From: Symbiodinium natans
Lineage: Eukaryota; Sar; Dinophyceae; Suessiales; Symbiodiniaceae
Direction of reading: 5' to 3'
NCBI GenBank assembly: GCA_905221605.1
Contig: CAJNDS010000182.1
Coordinates: 124,001-188,000 of the forward strand
DNA: 64,000 nt
In this document: piece by piece, positions 1 to 11,649 of the stretch
How positions within the stretch are numbered: position 1 is the stretch's first letter
Layout: every line of letters starts with the position of its first letter
The notes under the pieces: model-generated
What the model was told of the DNA's origin: nothing
The model's database searches: none
What the model saw: only the letters and a program-made list of their open reading frames with translations
Program-made: the position numbers and the translations under genes

Positions 1-530
1 GACACAGTACCTGAGTGTTTGCGGAAACTTTGCACCCTCCCTTTGGATTCAGGGCGGCCACATGGTCGAGACGTAATGTTGAGTTCGTTGTAATAATCCC
101 CATCCAAGATTTGTTCTGGCGCGGGGTCTGAACACAAGTTTTGCAGAACACCGGGGGGCCTCTTTTTGGCATCTTTGGCCTGTTCCGGGTTTCTTCTCTT
201 AGCAATGCTGTCTCTGCTCGATTGAGAAAAGCTTGCAATAAGATCTCTTGACCAAACTTGGAACATTTTCCGGAAACAGCTTTTTCTGCATCCTGCCTGC
301 CAGGATGGGAGCGCTTCAGCGGACAAGATGCCGCGACCTGGAGCCAAAGACGTTCTAGGGCCATGTGGCAGGAACCGGAGGAACCGGAGAGCCCTGGCCA
401 GCGTTGGCATGGGAAGAGCCGGTCCGGGCAGGCAGACTCTTGGTGGCAACGTTGTAGGCTCTATGACTTCATGACACTATGACTGCCAGTTTCTGAGGGC
501 TCGCGGAGCTACATAACTAAGGCATAGCTT
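1..530. other. no supported gene
   Basis: Unique-looking sequence with one short open frame (258-482, plus) rich in Trp, Arg and Ser and without a recognisable motif. I see no convincing exon, RNA gene or repeat here. Confidence 0.5.
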
Positions 531-540
531 GCATTCAGGG

Positions 541-945
541 GTTGGTTTCTATTGGCTTTTATTGTTTTTTTGTATTGGTTTTCATTGGTTTTCTATTGGT
601 TTTCTATTGGTTTTGTATTGGTTTTGTAGTGATTGGTTTTGATAGGTCTTTATTAGTTTTCTATTGGTTTTTATTGGTTTTCTCTTGGTTGTGATTGGTT
701 TTGTATTGGTTTTTATAGGTTTTTATTGGTTTTCTATGGTTTTCTATTGGTTTTTGTTGGTTTTCTACTGTTTTTTTGGTTTTCTATTGGTTTTCTATTG
801 TTTTTTTGGTTTTCTATTGGTGTTTATGGTTTTCTATTGGTTTTGTATTGGTTTTTATTTGTTTTCATTGGTTTTCTATTGGTTTTCTATTGGTTTTCTA
901 TTGGTTTTTATTGGTTTTTGTTGGTTTGTATTGGTTTTCTAATCT
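541..945. repeat. minisatellite, 10-12 bp unit GGTTTTCTATT
   Basis: About 400 bp of degenerate tandem copies of GGTTTTCTATT and variants (GGTTTTTATT, GGTTTTGTATT). Three forward frames stay open, but the peptides are only Phe/Tyr/Trp/Val/Leu/Ile/Gly repeats, so they are a by-product of the repeat and not genes. Almost every unit contains ATTGG, the reverse complement of CCAAT. Confidence 0.9.
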
Positions 946-1184
946 TGGATTTCCTGTCCTTGTCCTTTTTGCCAGTACTTTTGGCTGCCTTCCCTCCTTC
1001 TCAGGTAAGCCAGGCTGGGGCAGGTTGATTTACATGATGAGAACAAGGCCCCTTTCGCCTCGGCATGGTTTGGCTGGTGTGGGGGGGGGGGGGGTAAAGT
1101 TCCCCCGAGGGCCTTCACGCTACAACCCTAGACCATCCCAGACCTCAAACTCGATTACGCCCTGTCATTTTTAACCTAAACCAA

Positions 1185-1470
1185 AAACTTACGCCTTCCA
1201 GCCTATTGATTGAGCTCAGAGCTTAACCCTAAACCCAAACCCCCGAGCCCAAACCCTACCCTCTCGGCTTTATAGTGTGGGCCTAAACCCTAAAAGTCCT
1301 ACAAGCCTTATAAGCCTCCCCTACTCCCTAAAGCGTGCACTTCAAAGACCGCAAAGCCCCAAATCTCTAAGCCCAAAACCCGAACAAAAAAACCCACACC
1401 CCCGCAAACCCAAGCTCTGTCCCAAAACACGACCACTTTGCACTGGAGCTCCCTCCGACCCATGAAGGTT
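1185..1470. repeat. C-rich telomere-like degenerate block
   Basis: Contains AACCCTAAACCCAAACCC, CCTAAACCCTAAAAG and many CCCAAA/CCCTAA variants. This looks like decayed CCCTAAA-type sequence. Similar short blocks recur across the window. It is not a true telomere: there is no uniform array and unique sequence lies on both sides. Confidence 0.6.
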
Positions 1471-1880
1471 GAGACTGAGCTCTAGGGTAAAAAATGTCTT
1501 GAACCTCCTTCAAAGTGTATGAAGCAAATGTCTTGAGAGCCTTCCTTCCAACCAAAGCTTGCGGTTTTTTTTTTTTCATGTTCGGGGCGAGGCGAGGCCT
1601 GATTTGTTATGAGCCGAGGCGAGGCCCCGGCCAGGCGGCGCCCGGTTAATTGCCTTAGACGTCCGCATGCGCTCGAGAGGACATATCGATTTTTTTAGAT
1701 TCTTAAGTGCTGTATATTTAGAGCGTGCGGGTAGGGGTTTTGGGTCAGGGTTCAGTCGAAGATGTTTAGGGTCAGGCTTCCAAACTTAAGGGCTCCCCTG
1801 AACACCCAGAACCTAAAACCTCGAACCCCAAGAACCCTTGTCGACAGCTTTCGTTCCAGTCCCTTATCCCCAAGTTCTGT

Positions 1881-2102
1881 ATGATGTTCTCAGACGCTGC
1901 GTGCAAAACGCAGCTTACGACACTCGAGATCCCGAGCTTCTGCAACTTCACCTTGGTCTTGCTTGATCTCACCCAGATCTACAACCCAGCCAAGGACAGA
2001 GAAGGTCTCTGGAGCCAGCTCGAGGAGTTGGATCGGGAGCGGGCGCACCGCAGCCCGTTCCTCGCTCTGCAAGAAGAAACGCTGTCTTTCCTGATACTTT
2101 AG
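1881..2102. other. coding-like patch, strand undecided
   Basis: The plus strand carries a 73-residue open frame with a protein-like middle (NPAKDREGLWSQLEELDRER). The minus strand across the same bases is also open (LLELAPETFSVLGWVVDLGE), with a possible minus-strand GT donor after CAAG. One exon could be real, but I cannot choose the strand and no family is recognised. Confidence 0.25.
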
Positions 2103-2289
2103 GACCTAGTTTACATTGACTTTTAAGGACATGTCAGACGGATGTGTGATCAAAGTGCCACACTATAGCGTGTTGTGTTTTTTCATTGTAGCTGGTGAGG
2201 CATCAAATCTCACACGCGCAGGAGAGCAAGCCCAACCTACTCCCTTGTCTTTTGTTTATAAAATAATAAGAATAATAACAATAATAATG

Positions 2290-2470
2290 TTTTTTTTCTC
2301 TCTCTCTGTCTCTCGCTCTCGCTGTCGCTGTCCCTGTCCCTGTTCCTGTCGCTGTCTCTGTCTCTGTCTCTGTCTCTGCCTCTGCCTCTGCCTCTGCCTC
2401 TGCCTCTGCCTCTGTCTCTGTCTCTGTCTCTGTCTCTGTCGCTGTCTCTCTCTCTCTCTGTCTCTCGCTC
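2290..2470. repeat. TCTCTG/TCTGCC hexamer microsatellite
   Basis: Pyrimidine-rich hexamer tract, TCTCTG with a block of TCTGCC units, flanked by plain CT. Open frames over it translate to Arg/Asp, Arg/Glu or Leu/Cys repeats and are treated as artefacts of the repeat. Confidence 0.95.
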
Positions 2471-3089
2471 TTGCGTCGCCGTAGGTCTGGACAAACGGAA
2501 GTTTTGCGCTCGATAGCAGCTTGAGAGAGGGCGGAAATGGATTTGACAAGAAGCATTCTGGTCTGCGTGTTGATCTCTCATTCCCATAGCACAGTGGCTT
2601 TCAAGCGGTCCAACAAAACATCCCAACAAAACATCAAACCTCAGCACCTCTGTTTTTGAAAGTTTTTTTCGAGCCACGGCAACACCAGACCAATGAGTAA
2701 ATGGGTTAAAGGGTCGATGGTCGCAGGCCACGTATCAGCACTAGAAGCACGAACTTTCAAGGAGCCACGCCTCCGGACTGTGGCAGCCTCCGCCACGTGC
2801 ACGAAGCCCCAGCACATTCGGAGGAACGGTGGAAGTCTGGTTTCGTTCGCGAAGTGTTCAAGCCGAGCTGCAGGCTAGTTAGGTTGAGGGTGCAAATGAG
2901 AGGAGTAGGTCGTAGGTTGCTTGTAGAGGTCAGGTTCACTTCGACTCCGCACCTGAAGCCTGCAGCCTTGAATCCCAGGTTCTAAACCCCCAATTCAAAA
3001 AACATCGATCCCAAAAACTCCTGAACGTGCTAAACGTCCTGAGCCCAGACAGCAACTTGAAACGGAAAGACCTCACAGCAAAACACCAA

Positions 3090-3148
3090 ATACCCCCCCC
3101 CCCCCCGCCCCACCCCTTCCGCCCCCCCCCCCCACCCCCCCCACCCCC

Positions 3149-3182
<34 letters not shown>

Positions 3183-3190
3183 CCACCCCC
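3090..3190. repeat. poly-C tract
   Basis: Roughly 100 bp of almost pure C on the plus strand with rare A or G interruptions. The other strand is a G-run able to form quadruplexes. The polyproline frame across it is an artefact. Confidence 0.95.
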
Positions 3191-3199
3191 CCATCAGAA

Positions 3200-4930
3200 A
3201 AGAGGCATGGGAATCACACTTCGCCGATCTGCCCTCTGGGCCTTCGCCTGAGTTTGCAAGTCTCAGCTGGAAGAGCTCGATAGGAGTTTATGGCTTAAAT
3301 GCTGTTTTGGGGCTCTGACACGAACTTGCAAGCTTCGTTGGTGAGTGCGGGGCATGGGAGCCCTAGAGCTTGAAAGTAACTTGGTGGCCTTTCCCCACGT
3401 AGTGATGTGGCGACAAGGCGGATAAGAGGACGTGAGTCCGAGTGCTAAAAACACAGAAGAAACCTTCTTGTGGATGAGTCAACGAGCGATTCTCTGCTCC
3501 AAGACTTCGCAACTGCCCTAAGCCCCAAGCCCAAGCTCGGGCTCTCTTTCCAAATGGCCGCACCCACGCGCGTAACTCCACTCGGAGCCAAACCTTGAGT
3601 CCCGGCTGGAGGCCTGACCACTGGGCAGGGATTTGACTTTCAGAATCGCGGCCTTTGGGTTTAGCTTAGGCCTTCGAGTTGTAGATTCGTCAAGTAGTTC
3701 AGGAATTAGAGCTGCCCACGAGGCACAGGCCGTCTGACAGGGTCTCGGCGCCACACCAGCCACCAGGCGGAGTGCTGGGCGCAGGTTTGGAGTTTGGATT
3801 CAGGGCTTGAACCAGGACATATCCTGAGGCACCTCATGTACCCAAGGCCAGGCCGGCAACTTCGTCTTTTGCGCTCATGTTACTTGATTTTCCTGGAAAG
3901 ATATGGCGCCTCCACTATGAGGCTCTTGGTTCGCACATGTGCACCCTGAACCCCAAAGTCTAAGTCCAGGCTTCTACGGCCACCCCACGCCCTTCGGCGT
4001 ACTGCTCGGTGCTGAGATGAGTGGGAGATGGTGTTCAGCTCCAAAGCCGAAGCCCTCCACCCTACCAGTACACCGTGTACATACTACTCCAGTTCGGGGT
4101 CTTCGCCGGCATAGTTTAGGTAGGGTCCAGATTTTTAGGGCCTGTAGGTTTCCTTTTTGCAGATGATTTGTTTGGTTTGAACTGTGCAAGGTTGGGGTTT
4201 AAAGTGTGTGCGTCACGCCGACGCTCAGCGGCCCAACGGAGCAACTGCGCAAGGAGACAGCAAACCAGCGGTGCTGTTAGCACATCGCAGGACACAGCGT
4301 TTTCAGACACTCATTCTGTGGTCCCCACCCGCGCTCGTACTATTGTTATCGCTATGCTGCTCAGCCTTCTCAGAGGTTTGCAAAAGGTCGAAAACATCCT
4401 GCAAGGCGTCTGGGAGGCAACGAAGGGTCAGCCTTTGCACTCTCTTGAAGCCCACAAGGGCCGGCCACGAGGGTTTGGGCTGAGATCCTGTGAGTTCGAG
4501 GTATCCGTGGGGCTTTGCTGGCTACTCGGTCCCAGCACCAGGCCTGGGGCCGGGGGGCAGCTCTGAGATAAGAGTTCACGATTTTGGTGTTGGGGGTGTT
4601 TATGGTGAAGGTCAGTCGGACGTCGGTGTTCGGGGATTCGAAGTTTGGGTGGTCGGGAGATGTCGGGAGCAGAAAGTCAGTAACCCCGTCTAGACCCTCT
4701 TCACTTCAACACCTTTTTACAACCTTCCATCCTGACAGTTCACATATCCCGAGGACCTTGGAAGCAGCCCATCGTGGATTCCGTGGCGCTCCTAGCAATA
4801 TGCGAATATTTCTACAAAACTGTTACAGCCTGAGATGGTACGGGTTGGCGTTGTGTCATCAATGGGGCCCTTTGTCTAGGCTAATGTGTGCGGTGACAGC
4901 AAGATCCGCTTTGGCATTGGGCTTGGGGCT
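3200..4930. other. no supported gene
   Basis: Mixed unique sequence. Several short open frames overlap on both strands (for example 4168-4566 plus and 3363-3763 minus), but none has a recognisable motif or a clear codon-use advantage over its antisense. A short exon cannot be excluded. Confidence 0.4.
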
Positions 4931-4935
4931 CCTTC

Positions 4936-4990
4936 TTCTTGCCCCATCTTGCCCTCATCTTACCCCATCTTGGACCCATCTTGCCCCGCG
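4936..4990. repeat. short CATCTTGCCC minisatellite
   Basis: Four to five degenerate copies of a 10-12-bp unit (CTTGCCCCAT, CTTGCCCTCAT, CTTACCCCAT, CTTGGACCCAT, CTTGCCCCG). The TTGCCCCA core matches, on the opposite strand, the TGGGGCAAG minisatellite near 21 kb. Confidence 0.7.
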
Positions 4991-5072
4991 CCTCTGAGTT
5001 GACCTTGTCGCCAACAGGCCGCGCGACCGCGTCTTGCTTGATGTATAGGGGTGTGGGGTGCTTTCGGCTTAA

Positions 5073-5102
5073 ACAAGTAGCTCAAGGACAAGTAGCTCAA
5101 GG
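5073..5102. repeat. perfect 15-bp tandem duplication
   Basis: ACAAGTAGCTCAAGG occurs twice with no spacer, followed by ACAAGG, which starts a third copy. It looks like a recent slippage or duplication event. Confidence 0.9.
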
Positions 5103-5632
5103 ACAAGGCGTTCGAAGTCTTGGATTCACGTTTGGTTGCGGCTGTTGGAGCTTAAGGGCTTTTATGGAGCTCGAGATGACTCAGCCCAATCACCGTTTGT
5201 AAGGTTTGGGGAAGGCTTTGCACTGAATGAAATTCCTTTTTCTTCTGCAGCCATCATGCTGATAACAGCCTTGAAACCAGTCATAGAAAACAGTACAGCT
5301 AGGGTGAAGGGCGTTCATTGACGTGGCTGGAGGAAGTCTTTTTGTGTAAGGTCTTCGGGTTGAAGCTGTGGAAGGGGCCTGGTACAAGATCTTGCAAGAA
5401 GCCCGAACTCCCTCTCAAAGCCCGAACAAGAACCCTACTTCATTCCTAAATTTTCAGCTTGAGAAGGATCGAATGGGGAACCTCGAAGTATACGGTACAC
5501 CCAACCTCGCGCGGAGGCTCGCGCCCGGCTGCCAGCCCAAACACCCCCGGGCCAAGAACCCAGCATGTCCCAGCATCTTTCGCATGCAGATGAGGTTTCG
5601 GATGGGCTTTAAGGCTCTTTGTTGATACACCC

Positions 5633-6577
5633 TTGCCGAGAAAGGCCTGCAATGCCTTCAAATCTTGCCACTGTACACTACAAGGACGTGATTTCCTTGT
5701 GAGCTGTCGAAATCAAGCTGGTCAAACCTTTTCCAGCAGCAAGAAAATGGACGTCGATGGTTGCTTTGGCCTTCAATTCATTCCTTTCAATACCGATGAT
5801 GATGCTGGAGCATTGGTTCCAATGCCGGCCGGTGATGCATGCCGGACAACGTCCTTTGTGCTGGCCGCTTGCTGATTGGTGCTATCTACCAGGCACTGTG
5901 CCCTGGCGATGCCGACAGAATTTCTGGCTGGTAGCCAGGTTCAAATTCTCCCACTTGAGAAGTATTGCATGGGAAAAGCGGATGCCAGCTCCGAGCCAAC
6001 CAGCCACAAGTTTTGCTGGCCACATCTGCTCTCGCTGCTAGAGGCATGCAGAGTTCATGTTCCACTGAAAGAACTTTTTGAGCACTATGGTTTTCCCAGC
6101 AGGCGCTGGATGGTTTCTTTCATTCTCGGTGTCCTGTTGAGTCTGGCAGTGGTCGGTTGGATCGGCCCTCTTCCAACAAAGCTCGTGGCCCTTGAGTTCA
6201 TCGCGTTTGAGGACAAAGACAAAGACATAGTCAACAGGAAGCTTCGTCCTGTGCTCCGTCGGCCAAGGCAGGCACCGACCGTCATCTTGAAAATGTGCAA
6301 AGGAGTCGAGCCTGGGCTGTCACCGCATGTCACCAGTATGTCACCGCCACAACGTGAGGTCCAAACCATTCCAAACCACTGCACGATACAGATCATCCCT
6401 CCCTTGGAATCAATCATCCTGGCCAAGCCTTCTTGGCCAGGTTCATCAGATGTGGATCTGACTCCGGCTCAGCTTGTTGCCCTCCTGCTCTCACTTCCTG
6501 GAGCCGCAGCTCACCAGGCAGAGGCGGCCATTCCGAAGCTTTCGCAAGCTATATCTCCCGTCTCCCGAACTTCATAA
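5633..6577 (+). pseudogene. frame-broken coding-like region, unidentified
   Basis: Two adjacent plus-strand open frames in different phases look protein-like. The first (5633-5875, 80 codons) contains KKMDVDGCFGLQFIPF and ends at a TGA. The second (5876-6577, 233 codons) contains SLLEACRVHVPLKELFEHYG, a hydrophobic stretch MVSFILGVLLSLAVVGWIG that could cross a membrane, and FEDKDKDIVNRKLRPVLRR. The abrupt phase change without an obvious intron suggests a decayed retrocopy or mobile-element reading frame. It could also be two exons with a very short intron. I do not recognise the family. The length of the second frame is high for this compositionally biased DNA but not decisive. Confidence 0.3.
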
Positions 6578-6599
6578 TCTATAATTTCCCGCCTGTCCT

Positions 6600-8800
6600 T
6601 GGAATGCGCCGGCTGCACACACGACACACCACTGCGTGCTTCGTCTTGTCCGCATGAATGCTTCAGTCAACAGCCGATGGCGTCTTCATGAACAAGACTT
6701 TCCGCGACCTCGATCTTTCAAACCGAAAGCCTCAAACGTTCGACCTGAGGTGCCAATGCCGCTTCCATGCTTTTGATCCCCAGCAATCCGTACCCAAACC
6801 CCAAGCCCGTCAACTGAAGGCCTCCGCCGGCAGCCTCTGATCGGCAGCTGGAGCCACGACCCAGGCGAGTCAGAACGAGGGTCTATGATGTAGGGTGTCG
6901 GACTCAGTCTTTGCGTGTTGTATGTCGTCCTGATATGGGTTCCGGTGATGACAGGCAGACTCATTCAAGATGTTGGATGTCCTCAGGTTTGGTGCATGAA
7001 TGATGCACTGGAGACTCTACAGTGACTCTACAGCGATTCCGAGCAAGGGCGTGAACGCACATGCACACCCACCACGGCACCAGCAAAAACCAACATGCTG
7101 GGATACACTCACGCCCGCACAAACTGTGGAAGCCGACCATTCCCTCATAGCACCTAGGTCGTTCATTTGAAACACTTCACTCCATTGCAACATTTGCAAG
7201 TGATGAGACAGGTAAAAGAAGCCTTTCTGGCATGTCCAGCAGAGGCGTCGTGGTCTGTGGTCTGACCCGTGACAGGACAGGTGAACATGCAAGTTAGCAG
7301 GCTCCACACGCGAACACGCGCACTTCTTTCGATTCGACATGGTAGCTGAAGGAAGGCTTTGCGGCACCGAGACCAACATCATGCAGTCCATCCGTCTTCC
7401 TCGATCCCTAAACCCTAAACCCTGGTCAGGGCCTGGTCCGGGTTGGACAACGTTGAGCAACGTGCTCCGTTGCCCTCAGGCAAGGCTGCTGCAAGAGACT
7501 ACCCCAAACAAAGCGTTTTAGCCGTCAGCTCCCGACGGCAACCTCTGAACCCTTTTTCGGTGTGAGGTTGCATCTTCGCCTTTCATCACAGCCACTGCAT
7601 TCAGTCGTCTCTAGGGTGCCAGACATCCACCAAAGCACACTGAGGGTCAACCCTCGATGTTTGCTAGGAGCGACCACCGATCCTTTGCCGGTTGAGGCCT
7701 GGGATTGCGCATTTTGCTCCAGGGCACCTTTTCGCAAGGATCGCAAGTTTTGGTTCCTCCATGTTCCTCCCCTTGACAGCATCGGGATATTTAGGCCATG
7801 TGCGGCAAATCCTCGCCGCCCTCTGCGTTCATACCCGTGCAGGTGCCACCACCACCAGGGCCGAGCGTGTTGGCGCCCGGGCACACAAACAAATGATGCA
7901 AGATGGGGGATTAAAGCTTAGGTTTCGACTGCTCTGCATGGCTTGTAGGTTTTGTCATGCAACAGCCGCAAAAGCACGCGCGTGCACGAAAGCAATCAGC
8001 AGAAAGGTTAGCGAAAGAGCAAGCCCCAGAGCAGGAGCAAGAGCAAGAGCCTCATGATTTCTAGTTGCGTAGTTGTCCACGTCGTCCACATCGTCCGATA
8101 GTCATTTCTGCATTTCCGCCTGCTGCCATCAGTTGTCCGTTCGTGGCTGATACCTTCCCCAGCAAAACCACGCACCTTAATCAAGGAAACGACGCTGGCC
8201 CTCGGCTCTCGCGACCTGGACTTTCAGGAGCCATGCTGATGTCAGTTCGAGAGTTGGAGTTCTGTTCTGTTGAGTCTTATATCCGGAGGGCATGGCAGTG
8301 TCTCGTTGATTTGGGGATTGCACACCATCCTTCGCCGTAAGCACGTGTCCTATAGTGTGAAGCGGGGGGTTGCTGTGTCGGCACGAACGCCCGCCACCAC
8401 AAGCCGAAGCCCCTGGCTGGCAGGAGTCCTTAGTTGGCTCCCTTGCGGCCGTCGTGGATGAGACCTGTCTTGGTTCTGTTGATGTGAGTGGGGCCCCGGC
8501 CACCTCCCATGCCTTTGCGGTTATGGCTCCAGCATTCGGTCCCTAAGGTTTGAGCTTGTTGTCCCTGAAGCCCAATGCTTGAACTAAGTTTCAGCCCGAA
8601 ATCATGAAGGTCACTGTGAGTGGCCCAAGTAGCTTCACATGCATGGGCAACAAAGAAGGTTCCACGTAGACCGAGCTCTGGCAGTCCAAGCTAAGTTAGA
8701 CCTAGTTTGCCATTTCCAGTTTCGTCAGGTAGGCCTATGATTTTCACGAGCTACTTTTGTGCGCAGCCTGAAGCCGTGTTCTGCTTCTTCCCCCTTTCTT
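6600..8800. other. no supported gene
   Basis: Overlapping open frames occur on both strands (7017-7460 minus, 7692-8057 plus, 8177-8503 minus) without motifs and with comparable quality on the opposite strand. A short telomere-like motif (CCCTAAACCCTAAACCC) sits near 7389. The plus-strand patch 8823-8871 (AKEMLQFKYGCSIAPRR, followed by a possible GC donor) is protein-like and lies just before the exon at 9001, but its phase does not match that exon. Confidence 0.35.
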
Positions 8801-9000
8801 ACAAGCAGGCCTCGTGCTTCAGCCAAGGAGATGCTTCAGTTCAAGTACGGCTGCAGCATTGCGCCTCGGCGGCCCTGTCCCCAACAATGAGAGGAGCTTT
8901 TTTTTTTCTCCCCCGAAATTGTAGATATTACAGGGCTTAGCGTCTGGAAGTTCCCTCTTCGTGTGATGTTGAATTTTCCCTATTGATATAACTAACTCAG

Positions 9001-9288
9001 GACACCGTGGACTACCGGACCAAACTCCTGGGATTTTGTGATGCAACGCTTTGCTCCATACCGCGCCTGGTGGAGTTTGCAAATTCCCAAAAGGACTTCT
9101 TCGCACTCACTGCATTCGCTGGCAACGACCCGGAGAACAACCGGGAGATGCAGATGCGACTGCGGCTGACGTGCCAAGAGCTTGCTTCCTTTGGTGACCT
9201 TTCTCAGAGGCTCCGGCTGCTGGCCGGTACCGCTAGCGCTGTGGTGATCATCTCCACCCGCGGCGGTTACTTGCACTGGATTGCACTG
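9001..9288 (+). CDS. internal exon of unrecognised gene
   Basis: A 96-codon exon bounded by a TCAG acceptor (ending 9000) and a GTAAGG donor (starting 9289), open throughout in phase 0. Recognisable stretches include TKLLGFCDATLCSIPRLVEF, FFALTAFAGNDPENNREMQM and CQELASFGDLSQRLRLLAGT, ending in a hydrophobic VVIIST segment. Residue use is balanced and the antisense is poorer, which supports real coding. I do not recognise the family. The amphipathic Leu/Ala/Arg pattern would suit an all-helical repeat protein. It is probably one exon of a gene continuing to about 11.5 kb. Confidence 0.55.
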
Positions 9289-9414
9289 GTAAGGGTTCTT
9301 CCCAGCACGAGAGGTCACTGAGACAGGTCCAAAGCCACATGTTAGTTGTGTGAACAACAACATGACAACAAGCACAACTTTGTCACTGCATATATCACAA
9401 CACATCACAACTCA

Positions 9415-9535
9415 GGCTACGCTGTGCAGGCGCTGGCCGCATTCCGCACAAGCTGCAGCGACGCGCGCTGTGCTGTGGGCCGCTGCCCCGCACGCGGCCG
9501 GGTCTTGGAGCACTTCTCTGCCGAGGATCGTTTTG
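9415..9535 (+). CDS. possible next exon of the 9.0-kb gene
   Basis: Follows an ACTCAG acceptor 126 bp after the preceding donor. Very GC-rich and open in more than one frame. The most protein-like reading contains YAVQALAAFRTSCSDAR and ARGRVLEHFSAEDRFVV, but the phase-0 continuation from the upstream exon gives a Trp/Ala-rich peptide instead. Boundaries and phase are uncertain. Confidence 0.3.
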
Positions 9536-9910
9536 TTGTTCCCCAGAACTCGGAACAGTTCTTGACTGTCAGGTCTAATCAGGGCGATCCCTTGAACCCG
9601 TAACTGCAACTTCCAAGTGCCATCAGCCCAAATCAAGCTCCCAGACCCCAGAGGCTCTACTGTCTAGTTGTGGCTTTAAATGGCTATAAGCTCAATAGAG
9701 AGCCCTACACCATCCTACGCCCCAGACTCCTGGGAGTTGTGCGACATTTCAGTTCCCCTGAAGTTGGGTTAGAAATTTCGACGATTTCGTGTTCTTAAGA
9801 ACATCTTCTGTCTTGGCTGTCTTTAGAGTTCCAGGAGTTCTGCAGCGCTGTGGCCCTGGAGCCCGTGATCCTTTCCCAGGTGCGAAGAGTTTCAGACCAT
9901 TTCGGACCTC

Positions 9911-9980
9911 AGGAGGCAACTTTCGGCAACATTTAGGCAACGGTTAGGCAACGATTCGGCAACGTTTAGGCAACTTTAGG
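9911..9980. repeat. GGCAAC(N)TTTA minisatellite
   Basis: Five to six degenerate copies of an 11-12-bp unit: GGCAACTTTC, GGCAACATTTA, GGCAACGGTTA, GGCAACGATTC, GGCAACGTTTA, GGCAACTTTA. Intronic if the neighbouring exon calls are right. Confidence 0.85.
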
Positions 9981-11026
9981 ACTCGGGGCAGTCGGGGCAC
10001 CTCAGGGGTTCTCAAGGCCTTGCGGTTGCGAGTGTTTCAAGGATAGTGAAGAGGCTTTGAAGCTTAAGTGCAGATGCTGCGCAATCACTTATAAGGTTTA
10101 AACGTTGAGCCGTTGAGCCCCAGACTCCAGCTGAAACCCAATCCTAAAAAGGAGCCTTACAGTTGCGGCCTCCAGGCACCTCTCGGCAGCGCCTTCGCAA
10201 GCGATCCGCCGGCGCTGACAGAGGCTGCTGCTGTTCGAGATTTTGAAGCCGTAACGTTGTAGCCGCATTGCAGCCTTGTGTCGTTGATTTCGGGTGTGTC
10301 GGGGCACTCTTCAGCACGCAGCGCGTCCCTCCCGACTGCCGAATTCCAGGCTAGCCAAAGCCCGCAGCAACTACACTAGCATAGATGTGCAAACTCAGCC
10401 AACTTCAGCTTGGAAAGCAAAGTCCCTGCGAACGCCACGGCTATGCTTATGCATCCATGGGCAGTTGAGCCAGTGGGAGAAAGAGTGCGACTGCATTTTC
10501 TTCGTGACTCGCCAAAAAATAGTTGTCCATTGTAGGGTAGAACGAAGGCGTCCTTGCGCACACTGCAACGGAGCTGCCGGCCTGCACTCTTGCGGGAGGA
10601 ACTGAGCTCAAAAGCTGCGGCCTGTCGAGCCTCGTTGGGCCTCTTTGGGCCCTCACGCCCTCTCTCCTAGGGAGGCAAGCGTGCAGCCTTTAAGGCCTCC
10701 ATGAGCTGACATTGGGCAGCAGATTCCGAACACTGACAGCATTTGAGTTCGTTCTCGTGGTGTAAAACAGAGAACCGAAAAGTTCGACGAGATACACAAG
10801 CAACTGCTGATGCCCATCGGGCGACGAAGAGCGCCTGAGCACCAGCCCATCAAGGTGCTCCCCTCAAACTCGCCACAGATGCGGTCCATGAAGCCCCAAA
10901 ATCACCCACAAAGCTGCGCCGGTTCGTAAAGGCCCAAGGAGGGGGGGGGGACGAATCTCGCAGTGGGCGTCTAGGAAGATCGGCAATGAGAAAGCAGGTC
11001 CAACAGTACCCTGAAAGTGTGGCTTG

Positions 11027-11240
11027 AGGTCTTCCTTCGGACTATGTAAGCTCGAAGAGACGCCGTCCAAGTGCTTTGAGGAGTTCCGGAACCTTCAGCA
11101 GCTGCTGGAGGGGCGCCAGGGCCCCTTAAGTCGTGTTGCAAAGCCGCTGTCTCCGCAGCTGCTGGCGGCGCTCCACGCCCGGGCGCCAAACGACGCGTGG
11201 CCGAAAGAAGGAAAGCACCTTTTCAATAGGGCGTCGTCCG
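11027..11240 (+). CDS. candidate exon of the 9.0-kb gene
   Basis: Open plus-strand frame with good amino-acid balance: LCKLEETPSKCFEEFRNLQQ, then LSPQLLAALHARAPNDAWPK. Splice borders are not obvious. The acceptor may be after CTTGAG, and the donor could be a GA site inside the GAAAGAAGG stretch. The antisense frame is Ala/Pro-rich, as expected for the non-coding strand of a GC-rich exon. Family unknown. Confidence 0.4.
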
Positions 11241-11309
11241 TCTGTAAATTAGTTTTGATGCTTGTAGTTCTTGAGCTTTTTGGGCGCGCCTAGCCCCCAA
11301 ATGTTATAG

Positions 11310-11417
11310 AACTTCATGCACTTTGCTTCGCACCAAGGCTTTGGCGTTCCGGCATGTGGCTGTTGCCTTGGCAAGCACTGATGTGCAGCCAGAGGTGGTC
11401 GGAGAGCTTTTCCGCAG
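11310..11417 (+). CDS. candidate exon of the 9.0-kb gene
   Basis: Acceptor TTATAG (ending 11309) and donor GTGAGG (starting 11418). The frame gives LLRTKALAFRHVAVALASTD followed by VQPEVVGELFRR. Without the intron the frame would hit a TGA at once, so a donor here makes sense. A following stretch after GGGAGCAG (about 11,472) could continue as LVEWFRIKSL. Family unknown. Confidence 0.45.
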
Positions 11418-11573
11418 GTGAGGTGCTCCATGATTGGAGGAGCGTAGGCTTGAACAATCCTCGCTGGGAGCAGGTTGGTCGAGTGGTTTCGCATCAAGTC
11501 CTTGTGCGCTTCTCAGACAAGGAGCTCTTCGCTGCTGGTTGCGTGATGTCACATTTTTCTGGCTTCACGATGC

Positions 11574-11597
11574 ATTGTGTGTGTGTGTGTGTGTGTA
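11574..11597. repeat. (TG)n microsatellite
   Basis: Eleven to twelve TG dinucleotides. Similar short TG tracts occur near 19,750, 51,525 and 52,490. Confidence 0.9.
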
Positions 11598-11649
11598 CAT
11601 GCCGCACATGGTCAGTTACATGCCATAGGCAGATCATTATGATACCATA

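Noticed and set aside
664-1174. Hydrophobic Phe/Tyr/Trp frames resembling membrane proteins
   Set aside because: All three phases are open and repetitive because the DNA is a minisatellite.
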